Origin: Bacilli bacterium
GTDB taxonomy: Bacteria > Bacillota_I > Bacilli_A > RFN20 > CAG-826
Length of the DNA: 64,000 nt
Reading direction: 5' to 3'
Assembly: GCA_024408505.1 (NCBI GenBank)
Contig: JAKSUZ010000001.1
Coordinates: forward strand, 64,206 to 128,205
Numbering within the stretch: the stretch's first letter is position 1; each line of letters starts with the position of its first letter. Shown here in pieces: positions 26,507-35,693 of the stretch. The notes below the pieces were generated by a model, which was not told the DNA's origin, ran no database searches, and saw only the letters and a list, made by a program, of their open reading frames with translations. Made by a program: the position numbers and the translations under genes.

Positions 26507-27291
26507 TTGCCTTTTTTAGTCTCAATGGTGTTCTTTTTAATTTTGAGACTTTTTGCCCTCCTAAAAAACGTACTCCTTGATATGCCTAAAAAGTCTAGCG
26601 CTTGTTGCGCGGTAAGTTTTTTATAAAAATATTGCTTATAAATTTCGAGCAATTCGTTATTATCTATTTTGATTGGTTTCCTTCCTAAATATGAACCATG
26701 TTCTTTACGCTTAATGACGCCGGATTTTTGATTATCGAGTTTTCTTTTATACATAATTTCATATATCGGCAAAAAATAATTTCGAATTGAAGCTAAATCA
26801 ACTTGTTTCCCATCAATATAAACAGTATTACCAGAAGCATAATTGCCAACAATACTTTTGACACTCTTATAAAGGTCATTTTCATCTTTTAAATTACAGT
26901 AAATTTTTCTTTTAGGAAAGTGAGGAATAGGGTATATAGAATCACCTGTATATCTACCTTTATTAAGCATGTATAATTCTAATGGGTCATAGTATTTCAT
27001 TTTATTATTACTGAGAATGGATCTAATATTAACGCGATTTTCCGGAGGAATTCTTTCTTGAAGAAATACGGGGATTCCTTCACGAACATAACACTCTTTT
27101 TTTAAATCGAGATTCAAACCTTGAATCCCATTAAAAGTTGAAGGTGGCAACAATTCAATGACATCGTAATTAGGATAAAAACTATATTTGTAACCATCCG
27201 AAGAAATCTCTTGTTTTAAAGAAGCTATGCGATAGACAATTGCTTTTCGCCTAACGGCTAAGTCAATTAATTTACTTTTTTTGTTTACCAT
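26503..27291 (-). CDS. Partner protein with C-terminal resolvase-like helix-turn-helix
   Basis: 262 residues. The last ~65 residues (YLGRKPIKID, then LTAQQALDFLGISRSTFFRRAK) read as the HTH of serine resolvases/invertases, but there is no resolvase catalytic domain. The N-terminal 190 residues match nothing I recognise. It overlaps the kinase gene upstream by 20 bases, giving a kinase-then-DNA-binder order. In HipA-type modules a DNA-binding partner represses the operon; here the partner would be a new type, and the palindrome over the operon -35 is a plausible target. The final 11 codons are themselves part of a 33-bp repeat that matches that operator. Confidence 0.7.
   Translation of the reverse strand: MVNKKSKLIDLAVRRKAIVYRIASLKQEISSDGYKYSFYPNYDVIELLPPSTFNGIQGLNLDLKKECYVREGIPVFLQERIPPENRVNIRSILSNNKMKYYDPLELYMLNKGRYTGDSIYPIPHFPKRKIYCNLKDENDLYKSVKSIVGNYASGNTVYIDGKQVDLASIRNYFLPIYEIMYKRKLDNQKSGVIKRKEHGSYLGRKPIKIDNNELLEIYKQYFYKKLTAQQALDFLGISRSTFFRRAKSLKIKKNTIETKKGK
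26518..26550. repeat. 33-bp repeat, 3' copy, inside the HTH gene
   Basis: Matches 28171-28203 at 30 of 33 positions in the same direction. It has perfect inverted arms AGTCTCAA (26518-26525) and TTGAGACT (26543-26550). It codes for residues near the end of the HTH protein and ends 11 bases before the mnmA start. Confidence 0.8.
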
Positions 27292-28144
27292 ACTTGCCTC
27301 CTAATTTTAAAAACGCTGGTTTTAGAATCTTTTCATACCTTTCTTTTATCATACGTATCAAAAATTGCTTACGTAAATTTGTTATATCTGTGCTCAGAAC
27401 AACTTTTTCGATTTCTTTAAGATTTATTTTCGGAAAAATCTTTAATAATGCCTCATTACATTTTTTATATTTCAAGGAATTGATAATGGTAAAATAATCG
27501 CTTTTGCGATTGTTACTATTTTTTATAATCGATAAAGGAGTTTGGTAAACTCGTTCATTGATTTCGTCTTGATCTCCTTTAACTATCAACCGCATTTCAC
27601 TTTCATCTAGCATTCCACAGAATAGACATGATCCGTTATCAAACACCGGACAAACATAATATTTATTATCAATTTTTTTATAACCCCAATTTCTACCATG
27701 ACGATCTCCATTCGCTAGTAACGCATCTACAATATATGTTTCCCAGAATTTATTCAAAGCCTCTTCTTTGTTAACGAGTTTTCGGTTCTTTAAAATCATT
27801 TCTTCAATTTCTTCGTAAGAATATCCGTAAGTCTTACCGTCATCTAAGCTAGACTCTCCGACATCATTAAACGGGGTAAAATTAAAATCTTTGACAAAGT
27901 CCAAGCAAGCAACTACATATTCGTTTTTGTATTTTCCTAAAATCGTTTTCTGGCATTCAATGCCGATTGATTCGAACACGCGCGAACCTATGTATTCAGA
28001 TATATCATTAAAATAATCGCCTAATGCCTCATGTCTTCTAAATTTAAGCATATATTTTTTATTGCAAAAAATAATGCCTTTTTTTTCTTCCATTCCACCA
28101 TAGGTAATGCCACTAGATTTGCACTTGCTAAAATCAATTCTCAT
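27272..28144 (-). CDS. HipA/CtkA-like serine/threonine kinase
   Basis: 290 residues, the short form without the HipA N-terminal subdomain. Lys34 in YMLKFRR fits the ATP-binding lysine. The catalytic loop is NGDRHGRNWG (Asp147, His149, Asn152) and the metal-binding motif is FDNG (Asp169), as in HipA and Helicobacter CtkA. HipA-type toxins phosphorylate aminoacyl-tRNA synthetases or other translation targets and cause growth arrest. The gene has a near-consensus promoter under a palindrome and is followed, with overlap, by an HTH partner, the layout of a toxin-antitoxin module. The C-terminus is basic. The target is unknown. Confidence 0.85.
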   Translation of the reverse strand: MRIDFSKCKSSGITYGGMEEKKGIIFCNKKYMLKFRRHEALGDYFNDISEYIGSRVFESIGIECQKTILGKYKNEYVVACLDFVKDFNFTPFNDVGESSLDDGKTYGYSYEEIEEMILKNRKLVNKEEALNKFWETYIVDALLANGDRHGRNWGYKKIDNKYYVCPVFDNGSCLFCGMLDESEMRLIVKGDQDEINERVYQTPLSIIKNSNNRKSDYFTIINSLKYKKCNEALLKIFPKINLKEIEKVVLSTDITNLRKQFLIRMIKERYEKILKPAFLKLGGKYGKQKK

Positions 28145-28150
28145 ACAAAC

Positions 28151-28178
28151 ATTATAACAATGTGTATATTAGTGTCAA
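28151..28178 (-). promoter_or_regulatory. Consensus promoter of the kinase/HTH operon, leaderless-type
   Basis: On the minus strand, perfect -35 TTGACA (28173-28178) and perfect extended -10 TGT-TATAAT (TATAAT at 28151-28156) are 16 bases apart. The -10 is 6 bases before the ATG at 28144, and there is no ribosome site. It is the strongest-looking promoter in the window, and the -35 lies within one arm of the palindromic repeat, as expected of a tightly repressed operon. Confidence 0.7.
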
Positions 28179-28203
28179 TAGTGTTCTTTTTTATTTTGAG
28201 ACT
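28171..28203. repeat. 33-bp repeat, 5' copy, candidate operator of the kinase/HTH operon
   Basis: AGTGTCAA (28171-28178) and TTGAGACT (28196-28203) form inverted arms with one mismatch. The unit matches 26518-26550 at 30 of 33 positions and starts 1653 bases from it. It lies between the nucleoside phosphorylase stop and the kinase start and covers the -35. Confidence 0.8.
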
Positions 28204-28206
28204 GTT

Positions 28207-29508
28207 TTATTTAATGTAATCAATTATCACTTTTGGCGTTTTTACTTTAACGGGTAAAATCTTAAAGGCCTTATTAATCGTTTTTAGGATATCATTAACA
28301 TTCTCTTTGTTCGTATAGACTTTACATAGTAAATCATTAAATTTCACATGATCTCCGACTTTCTTATTTAAAACAATACCAGCCGTTGGATCAATTTTAT
28401 CTTTAATAGTTAAGCGTCCTGCGCCTAAATGCATAGCGGCTTCACCAATAGTGAGCGCTTCAATTTCTTTAATATAACCTACATGTTTACATTTAATGTC
28501 GTATACATATTTAGCCTTTTTAAATTTATCAGGATGATCTAAGTAGTAAGTATCTCCACCTTGCGAAGCAATCCATTGTTTAAATTTATAGAAAGCTTTT
28601 CCGTTTTTTAAATTTGCTTCGGCCATTTCTTTAGCCTTATCTAGATTATCGGTAACCTTAGCTTGAGTTAACATAATGGCCGCACAAGTAAGGCAAAGTT
28701 CAGTAAAGTCTTTTGGACCTTTATTATTTAATGTATCAATAGCTTCTTTTACTTCTAAGATATTACCAACTGCGTACCCTAATGGTTCTTGCATATCAGT
28801 AATAATGGCTCTAGTATCCTTATTACAAGCTTTACCAACACTTACTAATAAATTAGATAATTCACGAGCGTCTTTTAATGTTTTCATAAACGCCCCGGAA
28901 CCAACTTTAACATCAAGTAAAATCGTATCAGATCCACTCGCTAACTTTTTTGACATAATGCTACTAGTAATTAAGGGTAACGAGCCTACAGTCGCGGTCA
29001 CATCACGAAGCGCGTATAGCGTTTTATCAGCCGGATCAAGCTCTTTAGTTTGTCCCATAATTGCTATTCCATTTCGTCTTACTAGTTCTTTAAACTTAGC
29101 ATTCGTTAAATTAATGGACATGCCTGGAATTGATTCAAGCTTATCTAAAGTACCACCAGTATGGCCTAATCCTCTTCCTGATACTTTAGCGACTTTAACT
29201 CCGAAAGAAGCGACTAATGGTGCGAGCACCATACTAGTCTTATCTCCTACTCCACCAGTTGAGTGTTTATCAACTTTAACTCCGGGGATATCACTTAAAT
29301 CAATAATCTCACCCGACTTCATCATCTCTTTAGTAAGATTAACAATTTCATCATGACTCATGCCGTTTAGATAAATCGCCATAAGTAAAGTAGAAGCATG
29401 GTAATCTTCAATCTTATGGCTTACTAATGATTTAATAAAATACTTGATTTCTAGACGAGTTAAAGCACGGTTATCTCTTTTCTTAGCGATAATATCTACG
29501 ATATTCAT
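28207..29508 (-). CDS. pdp: Pyrimidine-nucleoside (thymidine) phosphorylase
   Basis: 433 residues. It has the family signature SGRGLGHTGGTLDKLE, phosphate-binding KHSTGGVGDKTS and the pyrimidine-site region DVTATVGSLPLI. The enzyme splits thymidine, uridine or deoxyuridine into base and (deoxy)ribose 1-phosphate; the class is Pdp/DeoA, and the exact substrate range cannot be read by eye. An extended -10 TGT-TAGAAT (29517-29522), in the last codons of the permease gene, lies 8 bases before the ATG with no ribosome site, so a leaderless start or simple coupling to the upstream gene is possible. Confidence 0.93.
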   Translation of the reverse strand: MNIVDIIAKKRDNRALTRLEIKYFIKSLVSHKIEDYHASTLLMAIYLNGMSHDEIVNLTKEMMKSGEIIDLSDIPGVKVDKHSTGGVGDKTSMVLAPLVASFGVKVAKVSGRGLGHTGGTLDKLESIPGMSINLTNAKFKELVRRNGIAIMGQTKELDPADKTLYALRDVTATVGSLPLITSSIMSKKLASGSDTILLDVKVGSGAFMKTLKDARELSNLLVSVGKACNKDTRAIITDMQEPLGYAVGNILEVKEAIDTLNNKGPKDFTELCLTCAAIMLTQAKVTDNLDKAKEMAEANLKNGKAFYKFKQWIASQGGDTYYLDHPDKFKKAKYVYDIKCKHVGYIKEIEALTIGEAAMHLGAGRLTIKDKIDPTAGIVLNKKVGDHVKFNDLLCKVYTNKENVNDILKTINKAFKILPVKVKTPKVIIDYIK

Positions 29509-29514
29509 ACAAAG

Positions 29515-31377
29515 TTATTCTAACACTTTGAGCGATTCGTTCATATCAGTTTTAACAATCTTCATATGGAGTAAACGAGTCGCAAGTAAGGCGAAGACAA
29601 AGGTTAAGATCGGACTTACTAAGTAAGACCACCACTCTACATTGCTTAATTCAAACACTCCAATATAATCAAAGACAAAAACTAAAAATCCTACTCCCGC
29701 TGGTAATCCTAAAATTGCTCCAATCGCAGTTAAGATATAAATCTCCCGATATACATAACCCGTCACTTCATTATTTCGATATCCTAATACCATCAAAGTT
29801 GCGATTTCTCGTGTACGCTCACTAATGTTAATGTTAGTGATGTTATATATAACAAGAGCGCATAATGCCGCGGAGAAAGCTAATAGCATTATAGTTATGA
29901 TTCTTAGTGATTCAAATCCTTCCATTACATTTGCATTATTTAATAATCCAAAGGATGCAAACACTAATACCGTTGCAGACATAATCGATAAAATCGTCAT
30001 CGCTAGTCGTCCTTTAAAAAAGAAGACGTTACGGAAGGTTGATTTATATTTGAAGGATAATCTCTTCCAAAATGGTTTAATTCTTTCTATTAGCACTCTT
30101 TTACCGGGTTTTGGCGCTCTTGGGGTCAATAGTTCAATCGGCTTATAGTTCGCCGTTCTCATACTCTTAATAAAAGTAAGAATCGTAGATAGTAACACAA
30201 TCGCGCCTGAGAGCATAAAGAAATAATTACCTACTACGGGTAAAGATATTTCTTTCATAGCATATTGAATATTAAAAGCATTTAATATTAATCCGCTTAC
30301 TAGTCGAGATGGAAATACGCTGATGGCCACTCCTACTAGTCCTGCTACTATTACATATGCAATATAACGAGCAGAAATCGCAAGATTAGAATATCCTAAT
30401 GTTTTAAGTACTGCCATTGAACTACGTTCTTCATCTAATAAACGTGACATCGTTGAATAAATCACTAGGATCGCTATTAATATAAAGAAGATAATAAAAA
30501 TCATCGCAAGCGTTCCGACTTTTTCTGCATACATATCTAAAGACACTAGACTATAGCATTCATTTAAAGTAACTATTTGATAATTAGTTGCGTGAACGCT
30601 TTTAGCGATTTCTTCAATTCTTCCTTTAATTACATCAATTTTATCGCGATAAGCTTCGTTAAAAGAATCGAAGATAGTTCGATTTTTGATTGAAATATTT
30701 AAAGCTGATACCGTAGCGTATAAAAAAGGGCTAGTGTATTTAGATGAATCAAAATAAACCACTTCGTTAATATAACGATTATCTTCATCTTGATAATAAT
30801 CACTAGGTTCATTTCTTAAAATTACCATTGTGGGGTTTTTAACCACCCCAACCACTTTAACGTTATTAATCATGGTTGGAAATGGCAAGAAATCCGGGTT
30901 AATCATTACATTGATTACATCACCGATTTTACGTTCCTTAATATCTTTCGTACTACGTTCAACCACTACTTCATTTTCGTTTTTTGGCCAATTTCCCTCT
31001 AATAGTTCAAGTTTATCAATGGTTTGATTTGATAAATCACGGAACACGGCGCGATTCGCGAAATTACTTCCTTCTTCTACTCTAGTGTCAAAGGTATAAT
31101 AGGTTTCGATTTTATCTATTTCTTCAATTTTTTGTTCACCCTCTAACGCTTCTTTAATATTAGCTAACTCGATTGAAGGCCCACGAATGGTTAAATCATG
31201 TAATACATCTTCTTGATAAGAAGCATTGATACTTTTTTTGATATCGCCTTCTACATCTCCTAATCCCGAAATTAAAGAAACGGTGACAATAAATATCGCC
31301 GAAATCGAGAGTAGACGTAATAGATGTTTTATGAATAAACGTCTAGTGGAACGAAGATAAGCTTTATGTTTCACCAC
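29515..31377 (-). CDS. FtsX-type ABC transporter permease
   Basis: 620 residues. An N-terminal helix (about 17-40) precedes a ~220-residue outside domain, then a three-helix FtsX domain (about 285-405), followed by a second FtsX-like block near 455-605. This is the architecture of MacB/YknZ-like or double-FtsX permeases used for peptide or lipoprotein export and stress sensing. It overlaps the ATPase gene by 7 bases. The substrate is unknown. Confidence 0.88.
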   Translation of the reverse strand: MVKHKAYLRSTRRLFIKHLLRLLSISAIFIVTVSLISGLGDVEGDIKKSINASYQEDVLHDLTIRGPSIELANIKEALEGEQKIEEIDKIETYYTFDTRVEEGSNFANRAVFRDLSNQTIDKLELLEGNWPKNENEVVVERSTKDIKERKIGDVINVMINPDFLPFPTMINNVKVVGVVKNPTMVILRNEPSDYYQDEDNRYINEVVYFDSSKYTSPFLYATVSALNISIKNRTIFDSFNEAYRDKIDVIKGRIEEIAKSVHATNYQIVTLNECYSLVSLDMYAEKVGTLAMIFIIFFILIAILVIYSTMSRLLDEERSSMAVLKTLGYSNLAISARYIAYVIVAGLVGVAISVFPSRLVSGLILNAFNIQYAMKEISLPVVGNYFFMLSGAIVLLSTILTFIKSMRTANYKPIELLTPRAPKPGKRVLIERIKPFWKRLSFKYKSTFRNVFFFKGRLAMTILSIMSATVLVFASFGLLNNANVMEGFESLRIITIMLLAFSAALCALVIYNITNINISERTREIATLMVLGYRNNEVTGYVYREIYILTAIGAILGLPAGVGFLVFVFDYIGVFELSNVEWWSYLVSPILTFVFALLATRLLHMKIVKTDMNESLKVLE

Positions 31378-32072
31378 TCTATATCCTCAATTGGTTTAAT
31401 ATGTCTATTTTGATAATTTTTAATAATTTCACCGTTTTTAATTTCAATGACCCGGTCCGCCATTTGCTTTAAAGCTTGGTTATGAGTAACCACAATCACT
31501 AATTTCTTTTTCTTTTTAGAAATATCATAAAGTAAACGAAGAATCATCTTACCGGTTTTATAATCTAAGGCTCCAGTTGGTTCATCACAAAGTAACATTT
31601 TCGGATTCTTAGCGATTGCGCGCGCAATGCTAACGCGCTGTTGCTCGCCTCCGCTTAGTTGCGCGGGAAAGTGTGATGCTCGATTTTTTAAACCGACTAG
31701 GGATAATATTTTCATCGGATTAAGTGCGTCACGATTAATCTCCGTAGCGAGTTCAACATTCTCTAACGCAGTTAGATTAGGCATTAAATTATAAAACTGG
31801 AACACAAATCCAATATGATGACGACGTAATTCGGTTAATTGTTTTTTGTTAAAACGGGAAATCTTTTTATGGTCTAAGATAATTTCTCCACCGGTTACGG
31901 TATCCATACCGCCTAATAAATTAAGTAAAGTGGTTTTGCCCGCGCCAGAAGGACCAAGAACAACTACAAATTCTTTACTTTCACTGGTGAAGTTTACGTT
32001 ATTAAGAGCGCGGCATATTCCTTCGCCAGATTTATACTCTTTTACGACATTTTTTAGTTCCAAAAAACTCAT
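31371..32072 (-). CDS. MacB/LolD-type ABC transporter ATPase
   Basis: 233 residues. Walker A is [10 protein letters not shown], the signature is [14 protein letters not shown], Walker B is [12 protein letters not shown] and the H-loop is VTHN. The LSGGEQQR and DEPTGALD forms are typical of LolD/MacB ATPases, which pair with FtsX-type permeases, as does the next gene. The start has a GAGGG ribosome site, weakly spaced. The pair forms a two-gene operon. Confidence 0.95.
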   Translation of the reverse strand: MSFLELKNVVKEYKSGEGICRALNNVNFTSESKEFVVVLGPSGAGKTTLLNLLGGMDTVTGGEIILDHKKISRFNKKQLTELRRHHIGFVFQFYNLMPNLTALENVELATEINRDALNPMKILSLVGLKNRASHFPAQLSGGEQQRVSIARAIAKNPKMLLCDEPTGALDYKTGKMILRLLYDISKKKKKLVIVVTHNQALKQMADRVIEIKNGEIIKNYQNRHIKPIEDIEW

Positions 32073-32089
32073 AATTTAACCCTCTAACG

Positions 32090-32104
32090 TATATATAATA
32101 TATA
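32090..32104. promoter_or_regulatory. AT palindrome in the ABC pair promoter
   Basis: TATATAT and ATATATA arms around one base lie 18 bases before the ATPase start, within the likely promoter. A 14-base part recurs in reverse sense before the ABC-2 ATPase gene (58911-58925). Operators of GntR/YtrA or PadR regulators of ABC exporters look similar, but alternating AT sequence can arise by chance. Confidence 0.3.
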
Positions 32105-32126
32105 ACAACTAGAAAAATATTGTAAC

Positions 32127-33443
32127 TTATAAATCAGTTTTTAACCAATGTTCGATTGTGGTGACATCAGAGGAACTGACTCCAATTACGTTTTCTAGAT
32201 AGTTTTTTGCATGAAGTTTAATATTGTTACTTTCATCACCGACAATATCCATTACCTCTTTTTTAGCATCAAAGGTATACCAATCGGTACCAGATAAATC
32301 ATTGATTGGATCATTAAGTAATATTGAATAAATGTGTCGATATACTAATAAATCGGCAATTTTGTCATACTGTTCTTTATTATTAATTTCCGTGATATTG
32401 TAATAATTTTTAAATGTAAGCATATAATCGGAAAGAATATCTTTCAAAGATACGCCTGCTAAAGCTTCAAGAACCATAATGATAAATCCAGTTCGATCTT
32501 TACCTTCGTTGCAATGAATGTAAAAAGTAGTTTTACTGTTAGAAATTCTTTCGCTCATATAATGAAAAACGGCTTTAACCGCATCTCCATCTTTAAGCGG
32601 TACACCGGTGGTATAAAAATCAGCCGCTAAACAAACAGCAAAAAAATCACGCTCTTTGAGTTCTATACCTGGAGTTTTAGATTGCTGATATTTTACGTAC
32701 GTGTTAGATAGACGGCGAGTTGGGTCACTTGCGATATCATTCATCAATTTCTCAACTTGCTCATCGTCGTTTGCTAAAGAAACTTCACTTTCAATTTCGT
32801 GAACCGAAATTAATTTATCAGCCACAATATCTCTACCTTCGGGATTATCTTTTGGATTAAATGGTGAAGAACCACGATATAAACGTTTAGATCCAACGCC
32901 TTCAGGATAGATTGATCCTATGCTACTTACATCTCGGAAATTAGCAAAAGCTAAATTATCATATCCGGTTTCGGCTAAAGACATTCTTCTACTTAAATCG
33001 ATTAGTTGATGAACATGAGCGTAACCTTGCTTTTTATTTAATTTAAATTTTACTTTAACATGTCGATCGACTAAATCTTGTGCTTTCTTTTTTAACGGTT
33101 CAATGCCAAAAGAGAAGTCAAAAGTATCACTTTTATTTTCGTAATTACATAGGCATGGAGCGAAATTACCAACTTCGTTATATGCTTTAACATACGCAGT
33201 ATCATATGTAATATCATTACCTTTACCATCATAATCATAAAAAGTTACATAAATTAGATCATAATAGTCAAAACCGGCTGCGGCAAATTGCGCACAATTA
33301 ATATCAAAACCAATATTGTTAAATATCGGGTTAGAGATTCTATCCACGGTTGCTTCTATTTCAAATGATTTATTAGCACAGCCGGTAACGATAAAAGTAA
33401 ACGGCAATAGAAGAGTGATAATAAATTTTAATGTTTTTTTCAT
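32127..33443 (-). CDS. Lipoprotein with tyrosine-phosphatase-type P-loop
   Basis: 438 residues. A lipoprotein signal peptide (lipobox VTGC, Cys22) is followed by a beta-rich N-terminal domain, then from about 155 a dual-specificity phosphatase fold (Y_phosphatase3-like). The P-loop HCNEGKDRTG has Cys311 and Arg317, the C-x5-R signature, with the KDR form seen in bacterial phosphoinositide/tyrosine phosphatases. A YRGSSPF segment supports the family. An outward-facing, lipid-anchored phosphatase could act on host or surface phosphomolecules. AGGAGG lies at good spacing before the ATG, and a terminator of the upstream gene separates it from guaB. Confidence 0.8.
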   Translation of the reverse strand: MKKTLKFIITLLLPFTFIVTGCANKSFEIEATVDRISNPIFNNIGFDINCAQFAAAGFDYYDLIYVTFYDYDGKGNDITYDTAYVKAYNEVGNFAPCLCNYENKSDTFDFSFGIEPLKKKAQDLVDRHVKVKFKLNKKQGYAHVHQLIDLSRRMSLAETGYDNLAFANFRDVSSIGSIYPEGVGSKRLYRGSSPFNPKDNPEGRDIVADKLISVHEIESEVSLANDDEQVEKLMNDIASDPTRRLSNTYVKYQQSKTPGIELKERDFFAVCLAADFYTTGVPLKDGDAVKAVFHYMSERISNSKTTFYIHCNEGKDRTGFIIMVLEALAGVSLKDILSDYMLTFKNYYNITEINNKEQYDKIADLLVYRHIYSILLNDPINDLSGTDWYTFDAKKEVMDIVGDESNNIKLHAKNYLENVIGVSSSDVTTIEHWLKTDL

Positions 33444-33460
33444 AATTTCCTCCTAGTAGC

Positions 33461-33482
33461 AAAAAAGGGCAATCGCCCCTTA
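33461..33482 (-). terminator. Intrinsic terminator after guaB
   Basis: On the minus strand AAGGGGC / GCCCTT forms a short GC-rich stem followed by a run of six T (33461-33466). It is placed between the guaB stop and the phosphatase lipoprotein gene. Confidence 0.8.
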
Positions 33483-33558
33483 ATTTAAAACTTAGAATAA
33501 GTAATAAATTGCATACCTAAAGATATTATCATAGATGATATCTTTCGGTAAAGAAAAT

Positions 33559-35061
33559 TTACTTAAAACTACTGGTCTTATCTTTTTGGATTACGTCGTG
33601 AGCGCCGCCTTCAACAATGCTAGTAGAACTAACTAAAGTTAAAGTTGCGTTTTGTTGTAATTCTTTAATCGTTAACGCACCACAGTTACACATCGTGGAT
33701 TTAACTTTCTCTAAACTCATCACCACGTTATCATGGAGTGCGCCGGCATATGGAACATAGCTATCAACGCCTTCTTCAAATTTAAGCGTAGCTTCTCCAC
33801 CTAAATCATAACGTTGCCAGTTACGAGCACGGGCGCTACCTTCACCCCAATATTCTTTATAGAATGTTCCATTAATATTTACTTTATTAGATGGTGATTC
33901 ATCAAATCGAGCGAAATATCGACCAAGCATAACAAAGTCTGCTCCCATCGCTAGGGCTAAAGTAATATGATGATCAAGCACAATCCCGCCATCACTACAA
34001 ACCGGAACGTAGATTCCTGTTTGTTTATAGTATTTATCTCTTTCTTTACAAACTTCAATTACTGCTGTAGCTTGGCCTCTACCAATTCCTTTGGTCTCAC
34101 GAGTAATACAAATTGATCCACCACCGATACCGACTTTAACAAAGTCTGCACCTGATTCTACTAAGAAACGGAAACCTTCCGCATTAACTACGTTACCAGC
34201 GCCAACTGGAATATTTGGATAATTCTTTTTAATCCATTTAATTGTTTTCTTTTGCCATTCAGTGAAGCCTTCACTACTATCAATACAAAGAATATCCACT
34301 CCGGCTTTAACTAATGCGGGAACTCTTTGTTCGTAGTCGCGTGTATTAATACCAGCGCCAACTACGTAACGTTTCTTATCATCAAGAAGTTCATTTGGAT
34401 ATTTCTTGTGTTCATCGTAGTCTTTTCTAAAGACGAAATATTTTAATTCACCTTTTTTACCAATGATTGGTAATTGATTAATTTTGTTATCCCAAATTAA
34501 ATCGTTCGCTTTATTTAAGGAGATTCCATCTTTACCAGTCACTAATTTACTTAATGGAGTCATAAAGGTAGATACTTTAGTATTTAAATCCATTTTATTA
34601 GGACGATAATCACGAGAAGTAATAATACCAACAAACTTACCCTTACTAGTGCCGTCACTTGTGACCGCTATAGTAGAATGACTGGTTTTTTCTTTTAAAG
34701 CGATTACATCTTTTAAGGTTGAACTTGGTTTAACATTTGAATCGCTAGGAACAAAACCGGCTTTATAACTTTTAACATTACGAACCATCATGGCTTCGCT
34801 TTCAATTGGTTGCGCGCCAAAGATAAAGCTAATACCGCCTTCTTTTGCTAAAGCAATCGCAAGCTTATCACCACTAACCGATTGCATAATCGCACTCACC
34901 ATCGGAATGTTCATTTTAATTTGTGGTTCATGACCTTTTTTAAATTTAGTAATCGGGGTCGCTAAACTGACCTTACTTGGAATATTATCCTCATTACTAT
35001 AATTTGGGATGAGTAGATACTCATTAAAGGTATGAGCAGGTTCGTTGATGATTTTAGCCAT
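33559..35061 (-). CDS. guaB: Inosine-5'-monophosphate dehydrogenase
   Basis: 500 residues. The TIM barrel carries the catalytic loop [12 protein letters not shown] with the active-site Cys. A CBS pair is inserted at about 105-220 ([15 protein letters not shown]). The flap region and a C-terminal GGxHD-like end (EGGAHDVIQ) follow. IMPDH makes XMP from IMP with NAD and is the rate-limiting step to GTP. The ribosome site AAGGAG lies 8 bases before the ATG. No purine riboswitch is seen in the short leader. Confidence 0.95.
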   Translation of the reverse strand: MAKIINEPAHTFNEYLLIPNYSNEDNIPSKVSLATPITKFKKGHEPQIKMNIPMVSAIMQSVSGDKLAIALAKEGGISFIFGAQPIESEAMMVRNVKSYKAGFVPSDSNVKPSSTLKDVIALKEKTSHSTIAVTSDGTSKGKFVGIITSRDYRPNKMDLNTKVSTFMTPLSKLVTGKDGISLNKANDLIWDNKINQLPIIGKKGELKYFVFRKDYDEHKKYPNELLDDKKRYVVGAGINTRDYEQRVPALVKAGVDILCIDSSEGFTEWQKKTIKWIKKNYPNIPVGAGNVVNAEGFRFLVESGADFVKVGIGGGSICITRETKGIGRGQATAVIEVCKERDKYYKQTGIYVPVCSDGGIVLDHHITLALAMGADFVMLGRYFARFDESPSNKVNINGTFYKEYWGEGSARARNWQRYDLGGEATLKFEEGVDSYVPYAGALHDNVVMSLEKVKSTMCNCGALTIKELQQNATLTLVSSTSIVEGGAHDVIQKDKTSSFK

Positions 35062-35083
35062 ATTTTATTCTCCTTATATATTT

Positions 35084-35105
35084 AACAAAAACGCCCGAAG
35101 GCGTT
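35084..35105 (-). terminator. Intrinsic terminator after the rubrerythrin gene
   Basis: AACGCC and GGCGTT arms (35090-35095, 35100-35105) with a four-base loop are followed on the minus strand by a T-rich tail at 35084-35089. It lies 8 bases past the rubrerythrin stop and before the guaB start. Confidence 0.85.
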
Positions 35106-35112
35106 CTTGTAT

Positions 35113-35661
35113 TTAATAGTTAGTTGCGCGAAGTTCGAAGTAACTTTGTGGGTGGCGGCACACTGGGCAAATTTTTGGTGCTTCTTTACCCACATGGATG
35201 TGTCCGCAATTACGGCACTTCCAAATCACTACGCCTTTGGCGATAAAGACGCGATTGGTCTTTAAATTTTCTAAAAGTTTTCTATATCTTTCTTCATGGG
35301 CTTTTTCAATTTTCGCTACGCCTTCGAATTGATAGGCGATTTCTTTAAAGCCTTCTTTCTTAGCTACTGCTGCGAATTTTTTATACATTTGGCTCCATTC
35401 TTCATGTTCACCCATAGCCGCGGCAAGAAGATTCTTCTTGGTTGAAGGAACTTCACCACCACTAAGATGTTTAAACCAAAGTTTGGCATGTTCTTTTTCA
35501 TTATCAGCGGTTTCTAAGAAAATCGCTGCGATTTGTTCATATCCTTCTTTCTTCGCTTTGCTTGCAAAATAAGTATATTTATTGCGAGCTTGTGATTCGC
35601 CTGCAAAAGCAAAGGCGAGATTTTTCTCGGTTTGACTTCCTTTTAAACTTTTTGTTTTCAT
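35113..35661 (-). CDS. rbr: Rubrerythrin
   Basis: 182 residues. The N-terminal ferritin-like diiron domain shows two metal-binding E-x2-H-type helices (ETADNEKEHAKLW and EGVAKIEKAHEERY). The C-terminal rubredoxin-like domain has two C-x2-C knuckles (CRNCGH, CPVCRH). Rubrerythrin reduces hydrogen peroxide in anaerobes and microaerophiles. The ribosome site GGAG precedes the ATG. A possible PerR half-site lies upstream. Confidence 0.95.
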   Translation of the reverse strand: MKTKSLKGSQTEKNLAFAFAGESQARNKYTYFASKAKKEGYEQIAAIFLETADNEKEHAKLWFKHLSGGEVPSTKKNLLAAAMGEHEEWSQMYKKFAAVAKKEGFKEIAYQFEGVAKIEKAHEERYRKLLENLKTNRVFIAKGVVIWKCRNCGHIHVGKEAPKICPVCRHPQSYFELRATNY

Positions 35662-35693
35662 TTTTATCTCCTTCTTTTTGAATAATTATATAG

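Noticed and set aside
26503-27291. A serine recombinase that would move the module
   Set aside because: Only the resolvase-type HTH is seen; there is no N-terminal catalytic Ser/Arg domain, so it cannot be called a recombinase.
28676-29356. 226-codon open frame on the plus strand
   Set aside because: It is antisense to the well-conserved nucleoside phosphorylase, has no ribosome site and no recognisable domain; it follows from the codon pattern of the opposite strand.
35062-35112. Purine riboswitch before guaB
   Set aside because: The leader is about 50 bases and is filled by the terminator of the previous gene; there is no room for the aptamer.
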